A DNA stretch of 13,407 bases from Thermoflexales bacterium (lineage in GTDB: Bacteria > Chloroflexota > Anaerolineae > Fen-1058), in the NCBI GenBank assembly GCA_016931085.1, contig JAFGFO010000021.1, positions 1-13,407 on the forward strand. Direction: 5' to 3'. How positions within the stretch are numbered: the stretch's first letter is position 1; every line of letters begins with the position of its first letter. Below are positions 1 through 6,476 of this stretch, one piece after another. Both the position numbers and the translations under genes were made by a program. The notes under the pieces are model-generated. The model had not been told where the DNA came from. It worked only from the letters and a program-made list of their open reading frames with translations, and did not search any database.

Positions 1-87
1 CCGAAGTGCTGGAATTGGCAGACAGGCCGCGTTCAGGGCGCGGTGACCGTAACGGTCGTGCGGGTTCAACTCCCGCCTTCGGCACCA
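1..87 (+). tRNA. tRNA-Leu (anticodon CAG), first base cut off by window edge
   Basis: A class II (long variable arm) tRNA cloverleaf is readable. The acceptor strand CCGAAG at the left edge pairs with CTTCGG near position 80, and the seventh pair (G-C) needs one base just outside the window. The anticodon stem CCGCG/CGCGG encloses loop TTCAGGG, giving anticodon CAG, which reads leucine CUG codons. The variable arm is a hairpin, GACC-GTAA-CGGTC. The T arm is GCGGG-TTCAACT-CCCGC. Discriminator A and an encoded CCA (85-87) end the molecule. CUG is a frequent Leu codon in the surrounding GC-rich genes, so this is probably a major Leu isoacceptor. The tRNA is immediately followed by its own terminator, so it is the last gene of its transcript. 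Confidence 0.97.
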
Positions 88-116
88 AAAACCCCAGCTT
101 CAAGGCTGGGGTTTTT
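87..116 (+). terminator. Intrinsic terminator of tRNA-Leu
   Basis: An inverted repeat AAAAACCCCAGC / GCTGGGGTTTTT with a six-base loop TTCAAG starts at the last base of the tRNA CCA end. It ends in a T run (112-116), the standard rho-independent layout for plus-strand transcription. The A tract on the 5' side pairs with the T tract, so the hairpin could also act on transcripts arriving from the minus strand (the kinase gene at 465-3638), for which the A tract gives the U run. Confidence 0.92.
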
Positions 117-464
117 CTATTGCCCGCGGCTGAAAGAATAGTGAATCGCACCTTGCCGGATTCTTTGCCTGGTAGCGACTCTCTTTTTGACCATGCGCTT
201 ATGATACCACCAATCGCTCAGATCGACAACAACCGGCCTCCAGTTTCCATATACGGCTCTAACATAAAAGCCTTTTTTACCGCCAAGGCGCGAAGAACGC
301 CAAGCGAGGTGCAGGTGCAGGTCTTTGTGCGCTACCGGGAGTTGGCCGCCTGGCTGTTGCTGGAGCTGCTCCTGCGCCACACGCTTTTCCGCACCCTGCC
401 CTGATAGCGGCTGTTCAGCGCCAGGAGATGTCACGCTGCAAGCGTGACCTACGGCGACAGTTGT
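117..464. other. Convergent intergenic region with no convincing gene
   Basis: This 348-base stretch lies between the tRNA terminator and the stop codon of the minus-strand kinase gene. A GTG-started 105-codon minus-strand frame (117-434) exists, but it has no recognisable domain, no clear ribosome binding site and a composition biased to Arg/Gln, so I do not call it a gene. A short periodic motif occurs at 282-304 (GCCAAG, GCGAAG, GCCAAG, spaced 8-9 bases). A perfect inverted repeat is at 430-448. I see no RNA gene. Confidence 0.6.
430..448. repeat. Perfect 8-bp inverted repeat downstream of kinase gene
   Basis: GTCACGCT (430-437) and AGCGTGAC (441-448) are separated by only GCA. The element sits 16 bases past the kinase stop codon and is flanked by CTACG, as is the larger palindrome at 9766-9795. 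It lacks a following T tract on either strand, so it is not a classical intrinsic terminator. It may be a small dispersed palindromic repeat or an mRNA 3'-end stabilising hairpin. Confidence 0.6.
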
Positions 465-3400
465 CTAGGGGCGTAGCCACCACTTTTCATACTGCTCGCG
501 GCCGCTGAGCGAAAACGTGCGCTCGACCCACGGCTGGGTTACGGTCAGGCGCGTGTACCAGTAGAGCGGGGCGATCACGGCGTCCTCGTAACACAGGAGC
601 TGCTCGGCCTGGGCGTAGAACTCGGTGCGCTTGGCCAGGTCACGCTCCCGAGCCGCCTGGCCGATCAGCTCTGAAAAGCGCTCGTTTTTCCAGTGGGCGC
701 CGCCGGCCGGCTGGCCATCCTTGGCCGGGTTGTTCTGGGGATTGCCCAGGGCGAACGCGTCGATCAGGGCGCTGGCGTCTGGATAATCCATACACCACGC
801 CAGCCGCCATATCTGCGGGGCGTCCTGGCTCTTGACGGCCTGCATAAAGCGATTCGATTCCTCTTCGGCCAGGGTGACGTCGAGGCCCAGCCCATCCTTC
901 CACATCTGCTGGATGGTCTCGGCCCCCTTGCGATGGCCGCTCGAGGTGCTGAACATCAAGGTGATATCCAGGTCCTGGGCCGTGAGGCCCTTCTCCGCCA
1001 GGTAGTCGTCCAGCAGCCGGGCCGCCTCATCTGGATCGTACCAGGCGCCCAGCTCGGGATAACGCTCCAGGGTGGGCGCGGCGGCCAGGCCCGGCCGCGT
1101 ATACCAGCGCGCCGGCTCCATCTCGCCGGCCAGCACATCCTTCACCAGCTTTTCTCGATCCACGGCCAGGGACAAGGCGCGCCGGACGCGAACATCGCTG
1201 ACGTGGTCGGCGGCGGTGTTAAAGCCATAGTAAGATGAGCACATGCGGGGCACGACCTTGACCAGTTTGGACCAGGCGGGATCAGCCTTTAGACCCGCCA
1301 ACTTGGCCACCGGCACGCTGGCAAGGTCCAACTCGCCAGCTTTGAACTTGTCCAGGGCGTCTGCGCTGCTCAACAAGGTAAAGCTGATCTCGTTCAGCCT
1401 GGCCTGCGGCACAGCGGAGCTACTGGGCCAAAACAGGTTTCTGACCAGGGTCAGGTGCGAGTCAGGCTGCCATTCTTTGAGCGCGAACGGCCCATAGCTT
1501 TGAAACGAGTCCGGCTCGGCCCAATCGTCGCCGCGCGCCTCGGTGCAGCCGTCACCTTCGATGACCCATTGGGGCACGGCCACCGCCAGCCACAGGCCGA
1601 GGGCGCTTGGATTGTAGACGGCTTCCTGCGTAAAAGTGATCTCCAACGTCCACTCGTCGATCGCCCGGACGCCAAGCGTGGCCGCGTCGCTGGTGCGGCC
1701 CGAGTACAAGTCTTCGCCGCCGGCGATAAAGCGGGCCAGAATCGACGCATCATCCACATCCAGGTCAGGATCGAGCACGCGCTTGAGGCCATACTCAAAG
1801 TCGCGCGCCGTCACCAGCCGGTCTTGGCCGTCGCAGTCCTTGACCTTGCTCACCTGCTCGCCGTCCCAACGCACCCAGGGCACGTTTTGGCGCAAGTGAA
1901 AGGTGTACTTTTTACCATCCTCCGAGATGCTCCACTGGCTTGCCAGACCTGGCTGCACCTGGCTCGTCTCCTCGTCCAGGCGAGTCAAGCCCACAAAAAC
2001 CTCTGCGGCTATCGCCTGCGAGTTGTCGCTGGATGCCAGGTGAGGGTCGAGACTGGACAGGCCGCCATCCAGGTTGGCGCGGAGCGTGTTGCCGGGCACG
2101 CGCCTCGGTGGAGGGAGGGTCGGCACGGGTATGGGGTTGGCCACCTTGAGGGTCGGCACAGCTATTGGGCTGGTCACTCCTTTGCGAGTCGCCGTAGGGA
2201 GCAAGCTCGCCCTCGTCCGGGTGGGGGTAGGCGACGGGCCAGATGGCAGGTTGGCCAGGAACGCCATGGGGCACAAGATGCACAAGCCCATGAAGACCGC
2301 CAGGCCGATCCACACCCAGCGGGCCGAGCGCCGCCTCTGGCGTGGCGGAGCGGCTGGCGGAGCGACACGCCCGCCCGGTCGTGGGGGCAAGGCTTGGCCC
2401 TGGGGGCGTTCCTCAGCCATGCGCCGGGCGCGCTCTTCGGCCTGGCGCTTGGCGCGTTTTTCGATAATGAATTGGGCGCGCGCTGCGGCCTCTTGCTTGG
2501 CACGTTCCTCGGCTTCGAGCTTGGCGCGTTTTGCGGCCTCTTGCTTGGCGCGCGCCTCGGCTTCTTGCCTGGCACGCTCCTCGGCCTGGCGTTGGGTGCG
2601 TTTTTCCTCCTGTCTAACACGCTCCTCGGCCGCACGTTGGGCGCGCTCCTCTGCTTCGCGCCTTTCGCGTTCCTCCTCTTGCTTGGCGCGCTTCTCTGCT
2701 TCGCGCTCCTCTGCTTCGCGCCTTTCGTGTTCCTCCTCTTGCTTGGCGCCTTCCTCAGCTTCACGCCTGGCACGCTCTCCGGCGACAAGCTGGACGGGCG
2801 CTTGGGCTTGGGGCCGTGCCGGGGTGGCCGTTGCTCGCAGGTTGTCAAGCGCCTGCCAGAACGCGCCCGCGCTGGGATAGCGATCGGCCGGGCGGTAAGC
2901 CAGCGCCTGGCGCAGCACGGTCTCCAGGCCGTCAGGCGCGTCCGTGCGCCATGTATCCGGGAAGGGCACACCCCGCTCGTGAGCCAGCTCCACTTGCAGC
3001 GGCGTTTTGCCGGCGAAAAGCACCCGGCCACTCAACATCTCGTACAGGACACATCCCAGGGCGTAGATATCAGCCGGCGGCCGGGCTACATTCGATTCCC
3101 ACACTTCCGGCGCGGCATAGAGCGGCGTGCTCATAATCCCCCCGCCCAGGCTCATACCGACGTTGCTTTGCCACACCAGTTGCGCCCAGCCAAAGTCAGT
3201 CAACAACGCACCGCGTTTTTCGTCCAGCAAGATGTCAGCCGGCTTGAGGTCCTGGTGCGCGATGCCCTGGCCGTGAAGATAGTCCAACGCCTGGCACACG
3301 GCCTGCAGCAGCGCCAGTCCTTCCGCCCAGGGGATAAAGCCACGCCGGGCTATGGCCTGTGCCAGGCTGGGGCCGTGCACCAGCTCGGTAGCGATGACCA

Positions 3401-3638
3401 GGCGACTAGCGACTTGGCTGGTCGCGTAAATGGCGGCCAATTGGGGATGGCGCAGGGTGGACAGCCGGCCCATTTCGGCCTGGAAGCGTTCCACAAAAAC
3501 GAGGTCAAGCGACAATTGAGAGGGCAAAACCTTGAGCGCTACCTCGCGCTCGTTTGGGGTGTCGAAGGCGCGGTAGACCGTGGCAAAGCGCCCCTGGCTC
3601 AATTTGGATCGGATCGCATAATAGCCCAGCATCTGCAT
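465..3638 (-). CDS. Transmembrane Ser/Thr protein kinase fused to oligopeptide-binding (SBP family 5) ectodomain
   Basis: 1057 residues from the ATG at 3638. Residues about 5-267 are a Hanks-type kinase: glycine-loop remnant LSQGRFATVY, ATP-anchoring Lys36 (VALKVL), helix-C Glu55, catalytic loop HQDLKPAD with Asp130 and Lys132, DFG Asp148, and APE near 177. Residues 285-412 form an uninterrupted Ala/Arg/Glu/Lys helix of repeats such as EERAKQEA. A single TM segment (about 440-462) follows a basic RQRRR stretch, placing the kinase inside. A Pro/Thr linker holds two 11-residue repeats (SPIAVPTLKVA, NPIPVPTLPPP). Residues about 514-1057 are an extracytoplasmic DppA/OppA-like peptide- or nickel-binding domain. 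The ORF stays open upstream to 3722, but that would start above the -10 at 3657-3662; ATG 3638 has GAGG eight bases ahead. Oddities: the first loop Gly is Ser, the HRD Arg is Gln, and the metal-binding Asn is Asp. The ectodomain presumably senses a ligand; the ligand is unknown. Confidence 0.93.
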   Translation of the reverse strand: MQMLGYYAIRSKLSQGRFATVYRAFDTPNEREVALKVLPSQLSLDLVFVERFQAEMGRLSTLRHPQLAAIYATSQVASRLVIATELVHGPSLAQAIARRGFIPWAEGLALLQAVCQALDYLHGQGIAHQDLKPADILLDEKRGALLTDFGWAQLVWQSNVGMSLGGGIMSTPLYAAPEVWESNVARPPADIYALGCVLYEMLSGRVLFAGKTPLQVELAHERGVPFPDTWRTDAPDGLETVLRQALAYRPADRYPSAGAFWQALDNLRATATPARPQAQAPVQLVAGERARREAEEGAKQEEEHERREAEEREAEKRAKQEEERERREAEERAQRAAEERVRQEEKRTQRQAEERARQEAEARAKQEAAKRAKLEAEERAKQEAAARAQFIIEKRAKRQAEERARRMAEERPQGQALPPRPGGRVAPPAAPPRQRRRSARWVWIGLAVFMGLCILCPMAFLANLPSGPSPTPTRTRASLLPTATRKGVTSPIAVPTLKVANPIPVPTLPPPRRVPGNTLRANLDGGLSSLDPHLASSDNSQAIAAEVFVGLTRLDEETSQVQPGLASQWSISEDGKKYTFHLRQNVPWVRWDGEQVSKVKDCDGQDRLVTARDFEYGLKRVLDPDLDVDDASILARFIAGGEDLYSGRTSDAATLGVRAIDEWTLEITFTQEAVYNPSALGLWLAVAVPQWVIEGDGCTEARGDDWAEPDSFQSYGPFALKEWQPDSHLTLVRNLFWPSSSAVPQARLNEISFTLLSSADALDKFKAGELDLASVPVAKLAGLKADPAWSKLVKVVPRMCSSYYGFNTAADHVSDVRVRRALSLAVDREKLVKDVLAGEMEPARWYTRPGLAAAPTLERYPELGAWYDPDEAARLLDDYLAEKGLTAQDLDITLMFSTSSGHRKGAETIQQMWKDGLGLDVTLAEEESNRFMQAVKSQDAPQIWRLAWCMDYPDASALIDAFALGNPQNNPAKDGQPAGGAHWKNERFSELIGQAARERDLAKRTEFYAQAEQLLCYEDAVIAPLYWYTRLTVTQPWVERTFSLSGREQYEKWWLRP
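2643..2749. repeat. 60-bp-period direct repeat within the kinase helix region
   Basis: Positions 2643-2689 and 2703-2749 are 47-base near-identical copies, differing only at 2668/2728 (C versus T). They are offset by exactly 60 bases, that is 20 codons, so unit gain or loss keeps frame. They encode the Glu/Arg-rich segment around ERREAEER. Less exact copies of the same codon pattern extend over about 2400-2790. This looks like a recent internal duplication on top of an older helical repeat. Confidence 0.8.
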
Positions 3639-3656
3639 CTTTCTCGCCTCAGGTAG

Positions 3657-3685
3657 ATTATACCACAAAGGCGCATGTGTTGAGA
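3657..3685 (-). promoter_or_regulatory. Promoter of the kinase-SBP gene (extended -10)
   Basis: On the minus strand, TGTGGTATAAT gives an extended -10 (TGG + TATAAT; hexamer at 3662-3657). A weak -35 candidate TTCTCA lies at about 3686-3681. The predicted start of transcription is near 3650, leaving only about 12 leader bases before ATG 3638, with GAGG (3650-3647) at the very 5' end. The 15-base string CCTTTGTGGTATAAT is identical to that upstream of the hydrolase gene at 6420-6434. Confidence 0.65.
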
Positions 3686-3703
3686 ATGGATCATTTAAAA
3701 AAA

Positions 3704-3714
3704 TGTGGTAGAAT
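3704..3714 (+). promoter_or_regulatory. Promoter of the PHP-DegV operon (extended -10)
   Basis: TGTGGTAGAAT on the plus strand provides TGG followed by the hexamer TAGAAT (3709-3714). No good -35 is seen at the usual 17-base spacing, as expected for an extended -10. Predicted +1 is near 3721, giving a leader of about 22 bases with GAGGG (3734-3738) before ATG 3743. It is divergent from, and about 50 bases from, the kinase promoter, so the two could be co-regulated. Confidence 0.55.
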
Positions 3715-3742
3715 CTACACATACACGATCACTGAGGGATAC

Positions 3743-4663
3743 ATGAGCACACGAACAATCATTGCCGACTTGCACAATCATAGCACGGCCTCGGATGGGG
3801 ACTACACGCCCACACAGTTGGTCCAGGCCGCAGCCGAGCTGGGACTGGAAGCGCTGGCGCTCACCGATCACGACACGCTGGCGGGGCAGGATGAGTCCCA
3901 GGCAGCCGGGCAGGCGCTGGGACTAGAGGTGGTACCCGGTGTGGAGGTGACGCTGCGCTTCCGGCGCCCCTTTTTCGTGGGCTCGCTTCACCTGCTGATG
4001 TACTTTCGCCAGGGCCTGCTGGAGGATCTCGCCTTCAGACAAAATGTCCAAGATGTCCTGGGCCAGGGGCGCGGCGAGGGCTTGGTAAAAGCTCGCGTCG
4101 AGGCGATCAACGCCGAGTTTGGCCCCCAGGGCCGCCAGCCGGTGCTTGCACATCCCCTCAGCGTGGCAGAGGTGTCCTCGTATGGCACCAACATCTCGCG
4201 CCGCCACTTTGCCCAGGCGCTCGCAGAGCGGCATGGCCTGCGTGAGCGCGAGCAGGTGACGGCCATCATCGGCAACGACAGCCATGCCTACGTTCCCTCG
4301 GGCATCGAGATGGACTTGCTCAGGCCGCTGCTGGCGCGGTACCACGTCGCGCTCGTCCTGGCCCATCCGGCCGCCGGCTCGTTCCCGCAGCCAGCTCACT
4401 ACCGCGAGTCGCTGCCGCCGCTGGAAACCGTCGAGCGCCTGCTGCCCGAGTTCCTGGAGTTGGGCATCCGGGGATTGGAGGTCTATTACCCGGCCCACAC
4501 ACCCGAGCACCGCCAACTGCTCCTGGGCTGGGTCGAGCGCTTCAAGCTGCCCCTCGTGACGGGCGGCTCGGACTGCCACGACCGCATTCAGCGTCCCCTG
4601 GGTGTGGAGGGGGTGGGCCGCGAGGAGTTGGAACGCTTGATGTTGCATATAGCAGGAACGTAA
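3743..4663 (+). CDS. PHP-domain metal-dependent phosphoesterase (YciV/TrpH-like)
   Basis: 306 residues. PHP proteins of this branch hydrolyse phosphoesters, for example 3',5'-nucleoside bisphosphates or 5' ends of RNA (RNase AM / YciV). The expected metal ligands are visible in order: HNH at 11-13 in ADLHNHSTASDG with Asp18, TDHDT at 41-45, Glu68 (GVEV), His83, His208 (LAHP), and SDCHD at 276-280. Length matches single-domain members. The start is set by GAGGG five bases ahead of ATG 3743 and by the promoter at 3704-3714; the frame is open further upstream but lies across that promoter. The stop codon TAA overlaps the ATG of the next gene (TAATG), so the two are translationally coupled. The protein is probably cytoplasmic. 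The exact substrate cannot be decided; nucleotide/RNA 5'-end processing is most likely from family precedent. Confidence 0.88.
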   Translation: MSTRTIIADLHNHSTASDGDYTPTQLVQAAAELGLEALALTDHDTLAGQDESQAAGQALGLEVVPGVEVTLRFRRPFFVGSLHLLMYFRQGLLEDLAFRQNVQDVLGQGRGEGLVKARVEAINAEFGPQGRQPVLAHPLSVAEVSSYGTNISRRHFAQALAERHGLREREQVTAIIGNDSHAYVPSGIEMDLLRPLLARYHVALVLAHPAAGSFPQPAHYRESLPPLETVERLLPEFLELGIRGLEVYYPAHTPEHRQLLLGWVERFKLPLVTGGSDCHDRIQRPLGVEGVGREELERLMLHIAGT

Positions 4664-5550
4664 TGGAAGGTAATAGCAAGCCCAAGGTCGCAGTCGTCAC
4701 CGATAGCTGCGCCAGCATCCCAGAGCAGCTCATAGAGGCGCTGGACATTCACTGGGTGCCTTACTACATCCACCGTGGCCAAGAAGTGCTGCGCGATTTG
4801 GTCAACATCCAGCGCGAGGCTTTTTACGCCTGGCTGCCCACCGCTCGCGCGTTGCCCACCACCGCCAGTCCAGGCCCTGGCGACTATATCACGCTGTACG
4901 AAAAGTTGGCCCGCGAGCTAGGCACGCGCGAGATCGCCAGCCTCCACATGACCTCCAAGGGCAGCGGCGCTTACCAGGCAGCCATGGTGGCCAAATCCAT
5001 GGTCGGCGAGACCATGCCGGATCTCAAAGTAGAAGTGATCGATACGCTCAACGTATCGATGTGCCAGGGCTGGATGGTGATCGAGGCCGCCCGGGCCGCG
5101 TTGGAAGGCAAGTCGTTGGCCAGCATCGTGGAGCTGGTCAAGGGGATGATCCCCCTCACGCGCATGATCCAGACTGCCGACACGCTCAAATACTTGTACA
5201 TGGGAGGGCGGATCGGTCGGGCCAAGCACCTGGTCGGCAGCTTGCTCAACATCAAGCCGCTGATCAGCATCGAAGATGGGGTCATCGTGGCTTTGGGGCA
5301 GGCACGCGGCCGGCAGCAGGCCTACCAGAAGATGGTCGAGTTAATCGAGGCCGCCGTGGGTCCGGGCGGCAAGATCAAGATCGCCTACGTCCACGCCGCG
5401 GCGCAGGAGGAGGCCGAAAAGATCAAAGCCCTCGTCGAGGCGCGCCTGACCTGTGTCGAGTCGCTCATGGCCGAGCTGTCCCCGGTGTTGGGCGTCCACT
5501 CAGGGCCGGGCACGGCCGGCGTGTGCTATTTCCCGCTGCCGGCGGAGTAA
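4663..5550 (+). CDS. DegV family fatty-acid-binding protein (FakB-like)
   Basis: 295 residues, close to the family's usual ~280. DegV/FakB proteins bind a fatty acid and, in Firmicutes, present it to the kinase FakA to form acyl-phosphate for phospholipid synthesis. Family landmarks are present: VVTDSCASIP (11-20), the TTASPGPGDY loop (66-75), HMTSKGSGAYQAA (95-107), VIDTLNVSMCQG (125-136), the YMGGRIGRA block (179-187) followed by SLLNIKPLISIEDG, and C-terminal VHSGPGTAGVCYF (278-290). The ATG overlaps the PHP stop (TAATG), with AGGAA upstream, so it is expressed from the same mRNA. No FakA (DhaL-fold) partner is in this window. The last 25 bases overlap the 3' end of the convergent hydrolase gene. 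Confidence 0.93.
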   Translation: MEGNSKPKVAVVTDSCASIPEQLIEALDIHWVPYYIHRGQEVLRDLVNIQREAFYAWLPTARALPTTASPGPGDYITLYEKLARELGTREIASLHMTSKGSGAYQAAMVAKSMVGETMPDLKVEVIDTLNVSMCQGWMVIEAARAALEGKSLASIVELVKGMIPLTRMIQTADTLKYLYMGGRIGRAKHLVGSLLNIKPLISIEDGVIVALGQARGRQQAYQKMVELIEAAVGPGGKIKIAYVHAAAQEEAEKIKALVEARLTCVESLMAELSPVLGVHSGPGTAGVCYFPLPAE

Positions 5551-6413
5551 AGCTCGGCGCTCACCGGCTGAATCACCTCCAACTGGTAATAGCCGTCGTC
5601 TCCCCGCCGCAGTATCCCGGCCTCAATCGCGGGATCGTGATCAAAGACGATGATCGCCTGCCGCTCGGCCAGCCATGCCTGCCAGCGGCGCTTGGTTTCG
5701 ATCGTGACCAGCGGCTCCACGTCGTAGGCCGTGACCCAGGCCAGGCGTTCCAGGTTCCAACGCCACATGGCCAGGTCGCCGGTGAAAAACAGCGTCTGCC
5801 CCTGCGACTCGACGATCACCGACTGGTGAGCCGGCGTGTGACCGGGGGTGACGACGGTCCTGACCTCGCCGGTCACCTGCGTGTCACCATCGATCAAGTG
5901 CACCAGACCGGCTTCCTCTACCGGGCTCAGGTTGTGGCGAAAGTAGGTGCCGCGCGTGCGCTCGTTGGGGTGGTGGGCGTCGTCCCACTCGCGGCGTTGG
6001 ATCCAGTGCTGGGCGCGCGGGAAAGCCGGCGCCAGCCGCCCGTCTCGCTCCCTCGTGTTGCCGCCGCAGTGGTCGGCGTGCAAGTGGGTCAAAATCACGC
6101 TGTCCACCTCTTCCGGGCGCACGCCGTGGCGCGCCAGGTCGTCCAGCAGCCCGCCGTGCGGCCGCTCCAGCCGGAAGCCGAGCCGGGCCGCTGCCTGGGG
6201 AGTGGCTCGCTCACCCAGGCCAGTGTCTACCAGGATCGTCTTGCCTTCGCTGCGGATGAGCAGGCAGCGTATGACCATCGGCACCAGGTTATTCTCGTCC
6301 GAGGGGAGCAATTCCTGCCAGCGTGTCTTGGGCACCAGGCCAAACGCGCCGCCCCCATCCCCCCAACTGATCCCGTCACTGACGGGCCATAGCTCGACCT
6401 TGCCTATGTGCAT
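5526..6413 (-). CDS. MBL-fold metallo-hydrolase (lactonase / parathion-hydrolase-like group)
   Basis: 295 residues from ATG 6413. Metal ligands of the metallo-beta-lactamase fold are all visible: HLHADH (110-115), His192 in TPGHTPAH, Asp213 in FTGDL, and His259 in FDHD. The N-terminal half carries LVDTGLG (61-67), and LTH precedes the HxHxDH motif, as in the AHL-lactonase and methyl-parathion-hydrolase groups and many general hydrolases; the substrate is not determinable. No signal peptide is seen, so it is probably cytoplasmic. I use the internal ATG 6413 because the frame's first ATG (6431) lies upstream of a strong -10 (6420-6425) whose predicted +1 falls exactly on ATG 6413, implying leaderless translation. 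The gene is divergent from the MFS exporter and convergent with DegV, overlapping its end by 25 bases. Confidence 0.88.
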   Translation of the reverse strand: MHIGKVELWPVSDGISWGDGGGAFGLVPKTRWQELLPSDENNLVPMVIRCLLIRSEGKTILVDTGLGERATPQAAARLGFRLERPHGGLLDDLARHGVRPEEVDSVILTHLHADHCGGNTRERDGRLAPAFPRAQHWIQRREWDDAHHPNERTRGTYFRHNLSPVEEAGLVHLIDGDTQVTGEVRTVVTPGHTPAHQSVIVESQGQTLFFTGDLAMWRWNLERLAWVTAYDVEPLVTIETKRRWQAWLAERQAIIVFDHDPAIEAGILRRGDDGYYQLEVIQPVSAELYSAGSGK

Positions 6414-6419
6414 GCGCCT

Positions 6420-6434
6420 ATTATACCACAAAGG
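6420..6434 (-). promoter_or_regulatory. Promoter of the MBL hydrolase gene, leaderless
   Basis: The minus strand reads CCTTTGTGGTATAAT, an extended -10 with TATAAT at 6425-6420. Six bases (AGGCGC) then separate it from ATG 6413, so the expected +1 is the A of the start codon. No convincing -35 is seen. The same 15 bases occur at 3657-3671 in front of the kinase gene. Confidence 0.68.
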
Positions 6435-6440
6435 TGACGC

Positions 6441-6469
6441 TTTACGTTTTAACTGTTACGTGTTATAGT
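6441..6469 (+). promoter_or_regulatory. Promoter of the MFS gene, leaderless
   Basis: TTTACG (6441-6446, -35-like), a 17-base spacer ending in TGT, and TATAGT (6464-6469, -10) form a well-spaced promoter. Seven bases later is the GTG start at 6477, so the transcript would have zero or one leader base and no Shine-Dalgarno. It runs back to back with the hydrolase promoter. Confidence 0.65.
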
Positions 6470-6476
6470 TGCGGGC

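Noticed and set aside
117..434. 105-codon minus-strand frame beside the tRNA terminator
   Set aside because: GTG start without a clear ribosome site, no family resemblance, composition unlike its neighbours, and its 3' end runs to the terminator hairpin. A degraded gene cannot be excluded.
1455..3656. 733-codon plus-strand open frame opposite the kinase-SBP gene
   Set aside because: It is antisense to a gene with clear kinase and SBP motifs. Its Leu/Gly/Ala/Phe repeats are just the complement of the Glu/Arg/Lys helix codons, and no domain or ribosome site is seen.
3639..3722. Upstream extension of the kinase protein by 28 residues
   Set aside because: The extension lies across the extended -10 at 3657-3662 and has no kinase-like sequence; the kinase fold begins just after ATG 3638, which has its own GAGG site.
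5061..6392. 443-codon plus-strand frame spanning DegV and the MBL hydrolase
   Set aside because: It is out of frame with DegV and antisense to the hydrolase, both of which have intact family motifs; the translation is Arg/Gly/Pro-rich noise typical of GC-rich shadows.
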